The position numbers and the translations under genes were made by a program. Shown here in pieces: positions 22,987 to 32,565 of a DNA stretch of 64,000 nt (the first letter of the stretch is position 1; each line of letters opens with the position of its first letter). The stretch covers positions 60,932-124,931 of the forward strand of contig NW_026516787.1 in the NCBI RefSeq assembly GCF_025766255.1. The letters run 5' to 3'. Below the pieces are notes generated by a model. That model was given only the letters and a program-made list of their open reading frames with translations. It did no database searches and was not told the origin of the DNA. This DNA comes from Zychaea mexicana (lineage: Eukaryota > Mucoromycota > Mucoromycetes > Mucorales > Lichtheimiaceae).

Positions 22987-24057
22987 ATGTTACAGATCGA
23001 TGACAGTAAGGTAAATAGATCACGATATCTTTGAGAGATTAGTTCCTAATTATCTTTTCTCTTATAAAAAAGGCACGGAAGGCTTTTAAAGCATTGTACA
23101 AACATGAACAACAAAAGAAGGACGACAACGTAGTTGAACCAGTTTGGTTGACGATCGCAACTCAAAAGAACATTGATCTTGTCAAAAGCACACCCTTAAG
23201 CATGTAAGTCTTTTCTGTACTTTTCTTGAGCACATTCACTTTAAACAAAATAAAGAGGTTGACTGAGAGGGAGGAAGAGCTGGGAAAAGAATGTATAAAG
23301 TAATAATATGGATGTGATATAGACCACTTCGACATGCAACACAAACGCCGGATACGCGACGATGTCTGTTCACCAAAGATCCACAAAAGACATACAAAGA
23401 CTTACTGATAGCCAAAAAGATTAAAGGTGTACACAAAGTTATTGGTATCTCCAAATTAAAGAAGGAATACGCATCACCGGAAAAGAAGCGAGAGTTGTTC
23501 TCAGAATATGGCGCGTTTTTGACTGATAAACGGATTGCTCATTTGTTACCACGGATACTGGGCAAGGAGTTCTTTAAAAAGAGAAAGTACGTAACGGTAA
23601 AGGTTCACTTCGATTCACAAATTAATAAGCTTAACTAACTTGAAGAACTTTATAAGAGAGCCTATGCCGGTAGATTTGACAAAGGAGGATCTGCAAAAAG
23701 AAATTCTGCGAGCAGTACGATCAACGTATATGCATTTCAACTATGGCAATTACTAGTAAGTTTACTAGAAAGCCAGTAATAGTAATGATAGAATCAGGCT
23801 CGCTGATACATCGGATTGAAATGATTAGTGCTATCAAGATTGCTACTACAGGACAAAGCGATTTACAGGCATTTGAAAACTGCATTGAAGCATTACCACA
23901 TATTCTCAAGGGTGTATATGGTGGATCCAAGAACATCCGGTCACTGCATATCAAGACATCCGAGTCAACGAGCTTGCCCGTATACGAGGGTGGACAAAAG
24001 AACGAAGAAGAAGAAGAGCAAATTGAAGACGAGGAAGAGGAATGGGAAGATTATTAA
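22987..24057 (+). CDS. Ribosomal L1-fold ribosome-biogenesis protein (Utp30/Cic1/RSL1D1 family)
   Basis: Five exons (22987-23010, 23073-23203, 23323-23586, 23657-23755, 23829-24057) give 248 residues. The order of motifs fits the nucleolar L1-like family: an N-terminal basic helix (ARKAFKALYKHEQQ), VWLTIATQKN, the central block CLFTKDP and KKIKGVHKVIGISKLKKEY, then FLTDKRIAHLLPRILGKEF, a middle strand EPMPVDLTKEDL, the Y-N-Y-G-N-Y motif, and an acidic C-terminus (EEEEEQIEDEEEEWEDY). Family members bind pre-rRNA in the nucleolus during ribosome assembly. The first exon codes only eight residues. Whether this is the Utp30 or Cic1 orthologue cannot be told from sequence alone. Confidence 0.88.
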
Positions 24058-24167
24058 TTAATAAAAGTAAATACAAGAACGGCATAAAAAATTGTTTGCG
24101 CGTCGGGCTAGTTTGACCATATTTTCATCCTATCCGAAACCCCAATAAATACCACACTTTACACAGT

Positions 24168-25253
24168 ATGGCTGGTACAAAACGCACCAAAGGATCTTTT
24201 GACAACGAGGACTATTTCGACAATGGATCCTCATCCAAACGAGTGCGATTTAAGAACCAACCACAACAACGACGAGGACAACGAGAATCGTCATCATCCG
24301 ATGCAGCCGAAGATTTCGAGTTTGATCATGAAGACGCACTCGAGCCAGTAAAAAAACGACGCGGTGCTGTCAATACCGAAGAGCTTAGCGATGACGAAGA
24401 AGTGGGTGGTGGTGCTTACAGCAGTGATTCCGATGGAGGCGAAGATAGTGATCAAGAAAAGAACAAAGGCAAAAAGGTAGCTGCGACAGCCGAGGACGAC
24501 GATTTTGACATGTTTGCAGACACGGCACCGGCCGAGACACAACCCCAAAAGTCAAAAGGCAGCAAAGGAAAACGTCTATTAGAGCTGGGTGAAATTGAAG
24601 GACAAGAGTTAGATTCACGCGACGTGAATTCCGGTGATGAAGAAGGCAACCAGGAGCCCAAATTGACGGCGTTCAATATGCGGCAGGAAATGGAAGAGGG
24701 CAGTTTCGATCAACAAGGAAACTATCATATCAACAAGACAGATCCACAGGCATATCATGATCGGTGGATGGAAGGCGTTTCACGCAAAGATATGGCCATG
24801 GCTAAAGACGCCCAGGTGCGGCGAGAACAGGAAGAAGCGTTGAAAGAGGCAGAACGACAGGCCAACGTGCCACAGACCAAGACTGACGTATATCGCGAGC
24901 TGGTCAAGTATTTGAAGCCAGGCGAAAATGTGAATCAAGCCATTGGTAAACTGGGAGGTGGCAGTAGCTTAACGGCCAAGATGCCCAAATGGAAGCAAAA
25001 GCTGATGGAAAAGAAGAACCGGAACAAGAAGCAGCAGCAGAAGCAGGGTTCAGAAGAAGAAGAGGCCGAACGGCAACGCAAGGTTATGCGACTGACCGAG
25101 CTTGCAGACCAGATGATGGCGTTTGGGCATTTTGGCGTTTATGAAGATACGTTTGAGGAGATGGTGGTCCACTTGCGACGCGCTGGCGCTGTTCCTTCAA
25201 ATTGGATGCCTGGAGACGACGACAACGACAACACCAGCAACCAACCTGTGTAA
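24168..25253 (+). CDS. LIN1: LIN1/CD2BP2-like U5 snRNP-associated protein without the GYF domain
   Basis: A single exon of 361 residues. The N-terminus is acidic with basic patches (KRVRFK, VKKRRG) and Ser/Asp runs. The diagnostic block is LTAFNMRQEMEEGSFDQQGNY (about 165-186), then DRWMEGVSRKDM, shared with yeast Lin1 and human CD2BP2/U5-52K. The later helical block VYRELVKYLKPGE and LTELADQMMAFGHFGVYEDTFEEM also matches. In known members a GYF domain follows; here the protein ends 24 residues after that block (SNWMPGDDDND) with a TAA. The protein should associate with the U5 snRNP. The reason for the missing GYF domain is unclear (true loss, or an exon not recognised downstream). Confidence 0.85.
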   Translation: MAGTKRTKGSFDNEDYFDNGSSSKRVRFKNQPQQRRGQRESSSSDAAEDFEFDHEDALEPVKKRRGAVNTEELSDDEEVGGGAYSSDSDGGEDSDQEKNKGKKVAATAEDDDFDMFADTAPAETQPQKSKGSKGKRLLELGEIEGQELDSRDVNSGDEEGNQEPKLTAFNMRQEMEEGSFDQQGNYHINKTDPQAYHDRWMEGVSRKDMAMAKDAQVRREQEEALKEAERQANVPQTKTDVYRELVKYLKPGENVNQAIGKLGGGSSLTAKMPKWKQKLMEKKNRNKKQQQKQGSEEEEAERQRKVMRLTELADQMMAFGHFGVYEDTFEEMVVHLRRAGAVPSNWMPGDDDNDNTSNQPV

Positions 25254-25377
25254 CCTCCCTTCCTTCTTTCGTAACGCTTAACTTCCTCTTTTTGCGCAAC
25301 CCCACATTTTTTTCCTTCTCTCCGTAATAATAAAAAGCTCCTTTGCCCCGAGTTAACGTATAGCTTGTTTTTCCGTT

Positions 25378-26541
25378 ATGCAATCGTACAGTATGCTTCC
25401 ACAGGTCGAACAATCTCTGAAACACATTTCGCAGCACCGTGACGCTTATCTTCAAGATCGCGCACAACGCCATTTACCAAACCGGCCCTTCATTGTTGGT
25501 GTCTCGGGCTGCCAGGGCAGTGGCAAGACGACACTCTGCGACACCCTCGTGCATTTGCTCAGTAATGAGCCACACAACCTCAGCGTCGTCAGTTTTTCGC
25601 TCGACGACTTTTACCTGACGAGAAACGACCAGGCCAACCTCGCAGCTACAAACCCTAATAACAAGCTCCTGCAGGTCCGTGGCCAACCGGGTTCGCATGA
25701 TCTTCCACTCGCCCGGTCTACATTTACCCAACTTTTGGATCCAGAGACCACGTCTGTCGCTATTCCATCCTATGACAAGTCATGCTTTGGAGGATTGGGC
25801 GATCGACGCGACAAGTCTCAGTGGAAGACAGTTTATGCTCCCTACGATGTTATTTTGTTTGAAGGATGGTCGCAAGGATTCAAGCCATTGCCACCGGCCG
25901 AGCTCAAACGCATGTATCAAGAAGCTACAGGACGAATGGCACTGCAGCCGCTCGCAAGTCTGGAACAAATCAATCGCAACTTGGCTCAGTATGAGGATGA
26001 TCTCTATGCATTTTTCGATATATTCATCCATCTGTCTCCGGCGGATCCAGAACAAGTGTACAACTGGCGATTGCAGCAAGAACATCATATGAAATCGACC
26101 CGTAGTGTAGATGGCATGTCAGACGAAAGCGTTCGTGCGTTTGTGGATACGTATATGCCGGCTTATGAGTTGTATCTCCCTCGACTGGATCGCGTTGGAT
26201 TCTTCGGCCAGGGCCTGCGAGGCGAAACGCTCAAGCCATATGAAGGACAAAAGCGAGCGGATGGTGGATACAGCGGACTTGAGCGGCATTTACGGCTCGT
26301 CTTGGATCAGGAAAGACGGGTTATCCGGACACAGCATATGAAGGAAACGGTGCTTGTGGACAGCCCAAAGATCGGCGGCGGCGGCAGTGGCGATGGTGGC
26401 AGCGGAGGAGGCGCGATCGCTCGCTTCAGCGCCAAACGTTTCCTTTTCAGTTGCGCGATGATCGGACTACTGAGTCTTGGAATCTCGCGCCGTAGACGCA
26501 TCATCGATGCAGCTTTTAAACTTGCGGGTGCAGCAAAATGA
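25378..26541 (+). CDS. TDA10: Tda10/glycerate-kinase-like P-loop kinase with C-terminal hydrophobic anchor
   Basis: A single exon of 387 residues. The Walker A motif GCQGSGKT is at 44-51, followed by VVSFSLDDFYLT, RGQPGSHDLPL and IPSYDKSCFGGLGDR, then ILFEGWSQGF; this order is that of the yeast Tda10 (YGR205W)/plant D-glycerate 3-kinase family. The lid region LQQEHHMK and SRFVDTYMPAYELYLP-like helix (here VDTYMPAYELYLPRL) are present. After residue about 325 the protein continues with a Gly/Ser-rich linker, then a hydrophobic segment (FLFSCAMIGLLSLGI) flanked by arginines, which looks like a tail anchor not expected in this family. The native substrate is not established for fungal members. 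Confidence 0.85.
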   Translation: MQSYSMLPQVEQSLKHISQHRDAYLQDRAQRHLPNRPFIVGVSGCQGSGKTTLCDTLVHLLSNEPHNLSVVSFSLDDFYLTRNDQANLAATNPNNKLLQVRGQPGSHDLPLARSTFTQLLDPETTSVAIPSYDKSCFGGLGDRRDKSQWKTVYAPYDVILFEGWSQGFKPLPPAELKRMYQEATGRMALQPLASLEQINRNLAQYEDDLYAFFDIFIHLSPADPEQVYNWRLQQEHHMKSTRSVDGMSDESVRAFVDTYMPAYELYLPRLDRVGFFGQGLRGETLKPYEGQKRADGGYSGLERHLRLVLDQERRVIRTQHMKETVLVDSPKIGGGGSGDGGSGGGAIARFSAKRFLFSCAMIGLLSLGISRRRRIIDAAFKLAGAAK

Positions 26542-27353
26542 ATTGTATGTAGTGTTTAGCATGTATAGAGATTAAGTATATATAGTTGTAATTGTTATAA
26601 AGCTCTGTTATAAAGCTCTGTCTTTCTAATCCTCTGTTGAAGTTACGACAGAAAAGCTTGCTGTTGTAATGACTCAATGGTTACTATGTCAGTTCCACTT
26701 TTGCTGATTATGCATTTCGAAAAATATTTATTTTTTTTTATGGTTGAAAATAACAGAGTGGCAACGTCCATTAGACAATTTGCCAGCCATTGTGAATTAA
26801 AGGAAGTACTGATATAAGGGGGCGAGACAAGCTTGAAAACTCTCAGCTGATTATGCATGTTCAGTTTTACGATTTATAACTCACAAAAAAGGAAACCCTA
26901 CCCTTTCCACATAATTCCACCCGCACACGGAGAGTGAGAGAGAGAAAGCAAGTACTTACGCCGCACTATTTACCCGTGGGCACGGGGAATATGAAAGGAA
27001 AGCAGGACTTACGCCCGGAGGCAGCCTGAGTGAAAAAAAAACAGCCGTTCGCGTGAAACGATGCAACATTCGAAGATGGGTCGAGACAGAGGTTACTTGG
27101 AACTGTGGAAGAAAAGCAAGGGGGAAGGGGAGAGGAGGGGGATTAACTATATAAAAACGCAATAGACGCTTTTAACGACTTCCTGGGTCAGAGCAAGGGG
27201 AAGGGGAGGGAGGATATTTATAAGAATGCAAAGGAGAATATGAGGCTTTTAACGACTTCCTCAGGTCCAAGTCAAAGCAAAAAGCACACGCCACCGTCCA
27301 GATGGATGGATAGATCTTGACCACTGCCGATAGACTACTTGACAGGTCGGCTT
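26542..27353. other. Intergenic with a tandem duplication and GA-rich tracts
   Basis: Purine-rich stretches (GAGAGAGAGAAAG near 26935) and an imperfect tandem repeat at about 27115-27267. The minus-strand membrane gene terminates at its right edge. No other coding evidence. Confidence 0.5.
27115..27267. repeat. Two-copy imperfect tandem repeat, unit about 76 bases
   Basis: Copy one starts AGCAAGGGGGAAGGGGAG and ends in CTTTTAACGACTTCCTGGGT; copy two repeats the same beginning and end with a diverged AT-rich centre (TATATAAAAACGCA versus TATTTATAAGAATGC). Each unit carries a TATA-like core, so this may be duplicated regulatory DNA. Confidence 0.6.
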
Positions 27354-28764
27354 CTAGGAGCGGGATGACAGTGGAGCATCAATCTTGACTAGCATGGAAA
27401 TGTCTGTGCACTATCGCCATTCCGAGAAACGAAAGAGATGAACAGTTAATGGGAAACTGTTAAACCACACACATACAAGATTCTATCGTGCTATACTTAC
27501 CCATACTTCTACGATGAGACACAGGAGAACCGAACACCCAGCCAGTGTAGAGCAGAGAATCGCAGCCAGAACAGAAACACTTCTTCTAGCTGGATAAAAA
27601 AAAGATCATTAGAGGGCTGCACCCACTGTGCTATCTTTATTTTTGACACGGCATTACCATCCTCCTCCATCCCAAGCTGACTTACATTTGTTTTGTCGTT
27701 TCACAGCAAAGTTATAGACAGAGAGAGATGGGGTCCAAGCCAATCCAAGTTCAAACAGATCACCGCAGAGCCATCCTCTATTAGAAAAACGAAAACATCT
27801 ATGAGCAGCTGCATACACTTTTTGACATGTCACGGCAGCCATCTTCCTGGTTCTTCAAACACGCAAAGACAAACACAAGCACAGCGATACTTACTATTAT
27901 GACATCCTTGGCTTGGAGGAAGAGAGCCTTGAGTTAGAGAGAGGAAAAGCAAGAAGGGCACGACCAATTCTGAAAAAAAGAATAAGAGAAGAAAGGGGAG
28001 GAGAGAAAGAATTTTTTTTGAGAGACTGCCATACTGCACACGTCATGGTCAGGAACCCTTTCCCGTCACGCTGCTGCGCACACTACACACCCTTGGCACG
28101 TCATCCCAAGCACCCAGGCCATCCTACTCACCTACCAATGTTCACGTCCCCTTTTTTTGCTTATACTTACTATATGTTACTTGTCCGCCGGACACGATGA
28201 ACCCAACCAGCATAAAACGGAACCTGAAGTAGAAAGAAAAGAAGAAAGATCATGAGCAGGCTGTTCTTAATATGCAACTATTCTTGACACGTCATGGCAT
28301 CAGCACCTCCAACAGACACTCGACTTCTCTCCAGCTCATGCTCACATTTCATTCCCTACCGTACTTACAGTTGTTGCTTGTGCTTATGGGTGGTATGCAA
28401 ATACTAAGCCGAAACAACCGTATCATAAAGTCAGAATTCCTTCTGTAGTAGCAGAGAAGAAAGGAGGATAACATTAGCGGCTGTATGCTGTACACACACT
28501 TCTTTGGACACGTCAAAATTCAGATCTTCTTTCGTATATCACATCCACATGCAAAACCTCAAAGTACACGTCACTCTTTCCATAGTGTACTTACACTTGC
28601 ATTTGTGCTTTGAGTGAGCCAACGTGAAGGAGAGAAGGACCAGGTATAAGACGAGAAGAAAGTCTATGTCAAAAAAGAAAGAAACTGAGATAAACAGATC
28701 TTGAGAAATCATTGTATACTCACAACCGGTTGCATACGCTCTTCTCACTCACCACCATGAACAT
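27354..28764 (-). CDS. Multi-exon small membrane protein of unknown family, eight exons
   Basis: A phase-closed chain: 28764-28753, 28663-28595, 28403-28369, 28223-28171, 27969-27895, 27775-27686, 27589-27501, 27410-27354, giving 159 residues. Six of the seven donors read GTAAGT and the other GTGAGT; acceptors follow pyrimidine tracts. Hydrophobic stretches come from separate exons (FMLVGFIVSG, VVPFLLFLSL, and VLAAILC with VLLCLIV), separated by basic or His/Lys-rich links (HTTHKHKQQ, AVKRQNK). The final exon is ambiguous: an acceptor nearer 27430 gives a different tail ending at 27379. The introns share repeated motifs (see repeat entry). No family is recognised, and a spliced non-coding RNA is an alternative. 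A TATA-like element lies about 115 bases upstream of the start. Confidence 0.45.
27645..28574. repeat. Dispersed intron motif GACACGTCATGG and relatives
   Basis: Plus-strand copies of a GACACGTCA-type word at 27645-27654, 27824-27835, 28038-28047, 28094-28103, 28285-28297, 28507-28515 and 28565-28574, mostly 200-240 bases apart. Each lies in an intron of the minus-strand membrane gene, downstream of a shared donor neighbourhood. The pattern suggests tandem duplication of an exon-intron unit, or a repeated binding site (the core resembles a CRE/bZIP half site). Confidence 0.5.
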
Positions 28765-29427
28765 ATCATACACTCTTCGATTCTCTAATCCGTTCCAATG
28801 ACACTCAAACTGAATAGCTTTGGTTTAGAAAAGTTGACGAAGAGGAAGAAGAGCGGTATGATTGCTGCGGCTGCGCGGTTATATAGTAGTAATGAACACA
28901 CATGCTACGCGGCATTCGAGCCAGTTCATCTATCCAATCAGATTACTCTCTCACGTTTATTACGCGCCGAGGTGTGTGGCTCCTCCAGATCGGAAAATAT
29001 ATTCTACACGAATGTATGACTATGTGAGTAGACGGGTATCGCATCGAGGAAAGACTCAAGGGGATAACCGTCACTAACACGATATAAAGCTCACTTCTAT
29101 TCTTTATCGTCCGAGAAGTCTGGTCGCTTCAAACACGCTAAATACAAGTATCAATACAAGTATCAACGTATTCACTACACTATGTATACAGGAGTATCCA
29201 AGATCCCATGAGACATGACGATCCCGCACTTGCCGATGTTCCATTTGATAAGAAATCATGGTCTTTGGTGTTGCCTTTCGCCAGGTATACAACATTGTAT
29301 CCTCTCTTCTACTTTGCATCCTTTTACTATCGAGCGGTAGTACTTACATCAAAGTATCTGCATCAAACCTGTTGATAGGTCCTTCCTATGATATCATACC
29401 AAATGCATCGCGCTCGCAAATCGTACA
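28765..29427. other. Intergenic: promoter of the membrane gene, then transposon flank
   Basis: The minus strand has a TATA-like ACTATATAAC at 28879-28888 and a pyrimidine-rich start region behind it. From about 29100 on the sequence leads into the Helitron remnant. No gene is seen. Confidence 0.4.
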
Positions 29428-30248
29428 GTAGTATCTAAATCGTTCATCAATTTGGCCCAGTGTCACCGTCCACCGCCTTGAAACCAACATGCGCGTCCAA
29501 CAACCTGCCAACACCAATGACACAAACGAGCATGGCCAGTTTATGCAGTATTTACTTTGCATCGGTGATGGTGCTGAGCTGTAGGTGCCAACCACTGATG
29601 ACAGAGTCCGGCTACCAGATCGGATGCTCATGCCACATTACAACACGTACGAGCTCGTAGAAGCGATTTACGGCAACCTCAACGCACCACACGTGGATCG
29701 TAATTACCTCATCAGTCGCTCTATATTGACTCCAAATAATGTCGACGTTACAGCAATCAACAAATTGATATTCGACCATTTGCCAGGCACTGTACACGAC
29801 TTCCAGAGCGCTGATACAGTGGATGATCCAAGGATCAAATTACATACCCACCAGAGATGCTCAATTCCTTGAGTCCATCTGACCTCCCATTCCATTTGCT
29901 AAAACTCAAAGTTGGTTGCCCAGTTATGCTTTTGCGGACCCAAAGTGGTCTCTGCAATGGGACAAGACTGATTGTACGCTCTTTCCAACGATATGTACTT
30001 GAAGCTGAAATATCCACTGAACCTCATGCCGGCAACATCGTCTTAATCTCTCGCATAACACTCACACCATCGCAATCCCCTATCCAATTTAAAGCACGCA
30101 ATTCCCTGTTCGCCTGGCATTTGCAATGACCATCCACAAAGCGCAAGGGCAAACCCTGCAATATGTTGGTGTCCGCCGTGCAGAATATGTCTTCGCTCAT
30201 GGCCAACTATATGTAGCGCTATCCAGGGCAACTGACCCCACCTCCTGA
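29428..30248 (+). pseudogene. Decayed Helitron PIF1-type helicase, C-terminal part
   Basis: Three frames together spell the C-terminal part of a PIF1-like helicase as carried by Helitrons: SSIWPSVTVHRLETNMRV and LLCIGDG, then YLISRSILTPNNVDVTAIN, then YPPEMLNSLSPSDLPFHLLKLKVGCPVMLLR, then [14 protein letters not shown] and [15 protein letters not shown]. An in-frame TAG stands at 29582-29584, a frameshift lies near 29840, and another near 30110. The N-terminal Rep part and the Walker A region are absent, so this is an inactive relic. Confidence 0.85.
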
Positions 30249-30611
30249 AAAAGACATAACGGCGCTGCACGGTTGCAATGTCTCGGTACTCACGTGTTTT
30301 TGGTGATCATCAATAGCCGTATACGTTCATTGACTCACAACCATATTTAAAGTACCACATCCTTGAACCTGACATCACTCGAACGCGTGCAGTACCTTAA
30401 GCAAGTGGGACTATGGTGCAGGTTACCTTAAACCGTATATGCTGAGACCTTATTTTCGAAATGCTACTAGTCACGAAAAATGTATGTTATCAAATTTTAA
30501 TGCGTTAAAACGCCTTTTTAGATGTTAGAGAATAATTCTAACGCGCCAGATTTTTATTCAGAGTGATATTTGTGAGAGAGTATAGTGGTTCAAAGTTTTG
30601 GGTAGTTTATA

Positions 30612-31059
30612 AGTTCGCCCTAAAATTGGCCATCCCTATGCAGCCCTGCAGCCAATCAAAAGACGTCATTATATCGGCAAAAGATATAGCCGCGCCGTTA
30701 TATGCCTACTCGGATCTCAACCTGACTTTTCCTCTATGAGAAGCGCAATCGAAGACGTAGTTATCAAGGCTGGCCATATCGCAGAACGCTATCCAAAGTA
30801 CCACTGTGAATGCAATTTTATCGAAAGATATTGGGGTGCTGCCAAATGCGAAGTTCGCAAGCGGTGTGACTATAGCCTAAAAAGCCTACAAGTAACTGTT
30901 CCAAAAGTCCTTGACGAGATTCCATTAACGATGATACATAACTTTGAACGAAAAGCATGGAGATTTATAGATGCTTATTATCAGGGCTTTCAAGGACGAG
31001 AAGCGCTCCACGTAGTAAAAAAATACAACTCGCATCGTCGAGTCAAAGTAAATGAATAA
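30612..31059 (+). pseudogene. DDE-type transposase, C-terminal fragment
   Basis: An open frame from about 30612 (ATG at 30736) to a TAA ending at 31059. It contains RRHYIGKRYSRAVICLLGSQPDF, then YPKYHCECNFIERYWGAAKCEVRKRCDY, LQVTVPKVLDEIPL and DAYYQGFQG...VKKYNSHRRV. The C-E-x-N-F-I-E-x-Y-W-G-x-x-K block, which holds the last catalytic acid, is common in fungal DDE-superfamily transposases. The N-terminal two thirds is missing, so it is a fragment, not an active gene. Confidence 0.75.
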
Positions 31060-32565
31060 TGGAATAAAATGCATATACATTAGCGGAATTTGAAATTCAA
31101 AAATTGGCCGTTTCTTAAAAATATACGGTTTAGGATGACCTGCACCATATCATGCTTGTCCATTTCGAACCAAGATCTGATGCATTTGGGAGAGCTACCG
31201 CAACTGTTGATATTAAGTTGTACTATGTATACATTGGCGTCAATATAACTGTACAAGAATGAATCAGTCGTAGAGAAACGCCTTCGAATCACTAACGAAA
31301 TTCACTCGTTACAACTTGATGCTGTAAGTGGTATTACTGATGCTGTCGTTGTCGGCAGTGCATTCTGTAGTTATACCGAAACGGAAGTCGTCGTAAAAGA
31401 TAGAGCTTACACTTCGTCACGGAGTCACTCTCCCGTACGCGTGTTGTGTTCCCGCTCTTATTGGTATTTGTAGTTGTTGTACTCAACTTCCCAACCATTT
31501 CTTATCTTACAAACAACGTTTAATAAAAGCTACATTATCATTACTGAGGCGTAGCATCTTGGTTTCACGTTGATTTTCATAACAATATGAAAGCTAGTTG
31601 TGTTTACCCTCTACACTTGATGATAATCCTTAGGAAATCGCCCAAACATGTATGATAAATTACGTTCATGTTCTTGATGCTACTAAGAAATAGTAGCATA
31701 ATATATATTCGCTATTGTTTGTCATGTTATTTGAAGCAAGGGTCAAGTGCTTGGGCTCTATGCCATGGTAAACCGGTTTCGAGATGAAACACATATGATG
31801 CTTGTTACATTAGGCGCATGATAACGTTGGTGACCAATAGTGATACTTTTTCCAAATCTAAATCATATCATGAATATTAACCACGTAACTTATCGGGCTT
31901 ATACTGTACACCAATATCAAAGGGACTGATGTTCTGTGGAGATGCCAGCGAACGTTCAGTGATACGCTCCAATTATTCACATGAGGTATCCATTGTAACG
32001 CATATGTACATACAAAAAAGTAGTTAATGTCCCGGTCACAGTATAATACAACAACTGACCTCGTGAGTTGCTGGTGTTCATGTTCTACTACCCTCTTTCC
32101 ATCATATGTCAAATTTTTTGCCAGCACTGGTGCCTTAAACTTTGAATCGAACGTGAGTTTGGTAACATCAGTGCGGCATCAAACAATAAATTAGTTGCAT
32201 ACCAGAAAAAAGTGTTAGAACAGTAAGAAAATCTAGGTCTATCAGGTATGTGTAATGAAGCCATTTAAAAATATTAGAGTATAGAGATGTTCCCATATCG
32301 CTCTATTTAGGTAAGGAGAATTGTAAAAGCCTCAGTATTGACTTACATATGTTTATAGCATGGCAATCAACCAACGGAGCTCGGTGCCGGCTTAGTAATT
32401 ACAAGATATTCTGTCGATATGAAAAGAAGGCCTGCCATTTTGCAACGTAAAACTTATTTAAGGTCCTTTTCTTGTTCTTGCGTTTGCGGGTTGTCCGACC
32501 TCTATCACTTACTCATTCTCACGCCCAATTCCTTCACCTTTTTTTATCTTTTCAACCGAATAAGC
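31060..32565. other. Intergenic, no gene seen
   Basis: AT-rich sequence after the transposase fragment with only short open frames. The final 150 bases are pyrimidine-rich and form the leader of the NmrA-like gene. Confidence 0.5.

Larger units (their letters stand above)
29428..31059 (+). mobile_element. Transposon relic cluster (Helitron remnant plus DDE transposase fragment)
   Basis: The Helitron helicase remnant (to 30248) is followed within 400 bases by a fragment of an unrelated DDE-type transposase, in the same orientation. No terminal repeats or target duplications could be identified with confidence. A small imperfect palindrome (GTTAGA...TCTAAC) lies at 30524-30542 between the two. 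Confidence 0.6.

Noticed and set aside
27400..28800. Regularly spaced short motifs resembling a CRISPR-like array
   Set aside because: The sequence is eukaryotic, the repeats are imperfect and lie in introns; spacers and repeats are not of CRISPR form.
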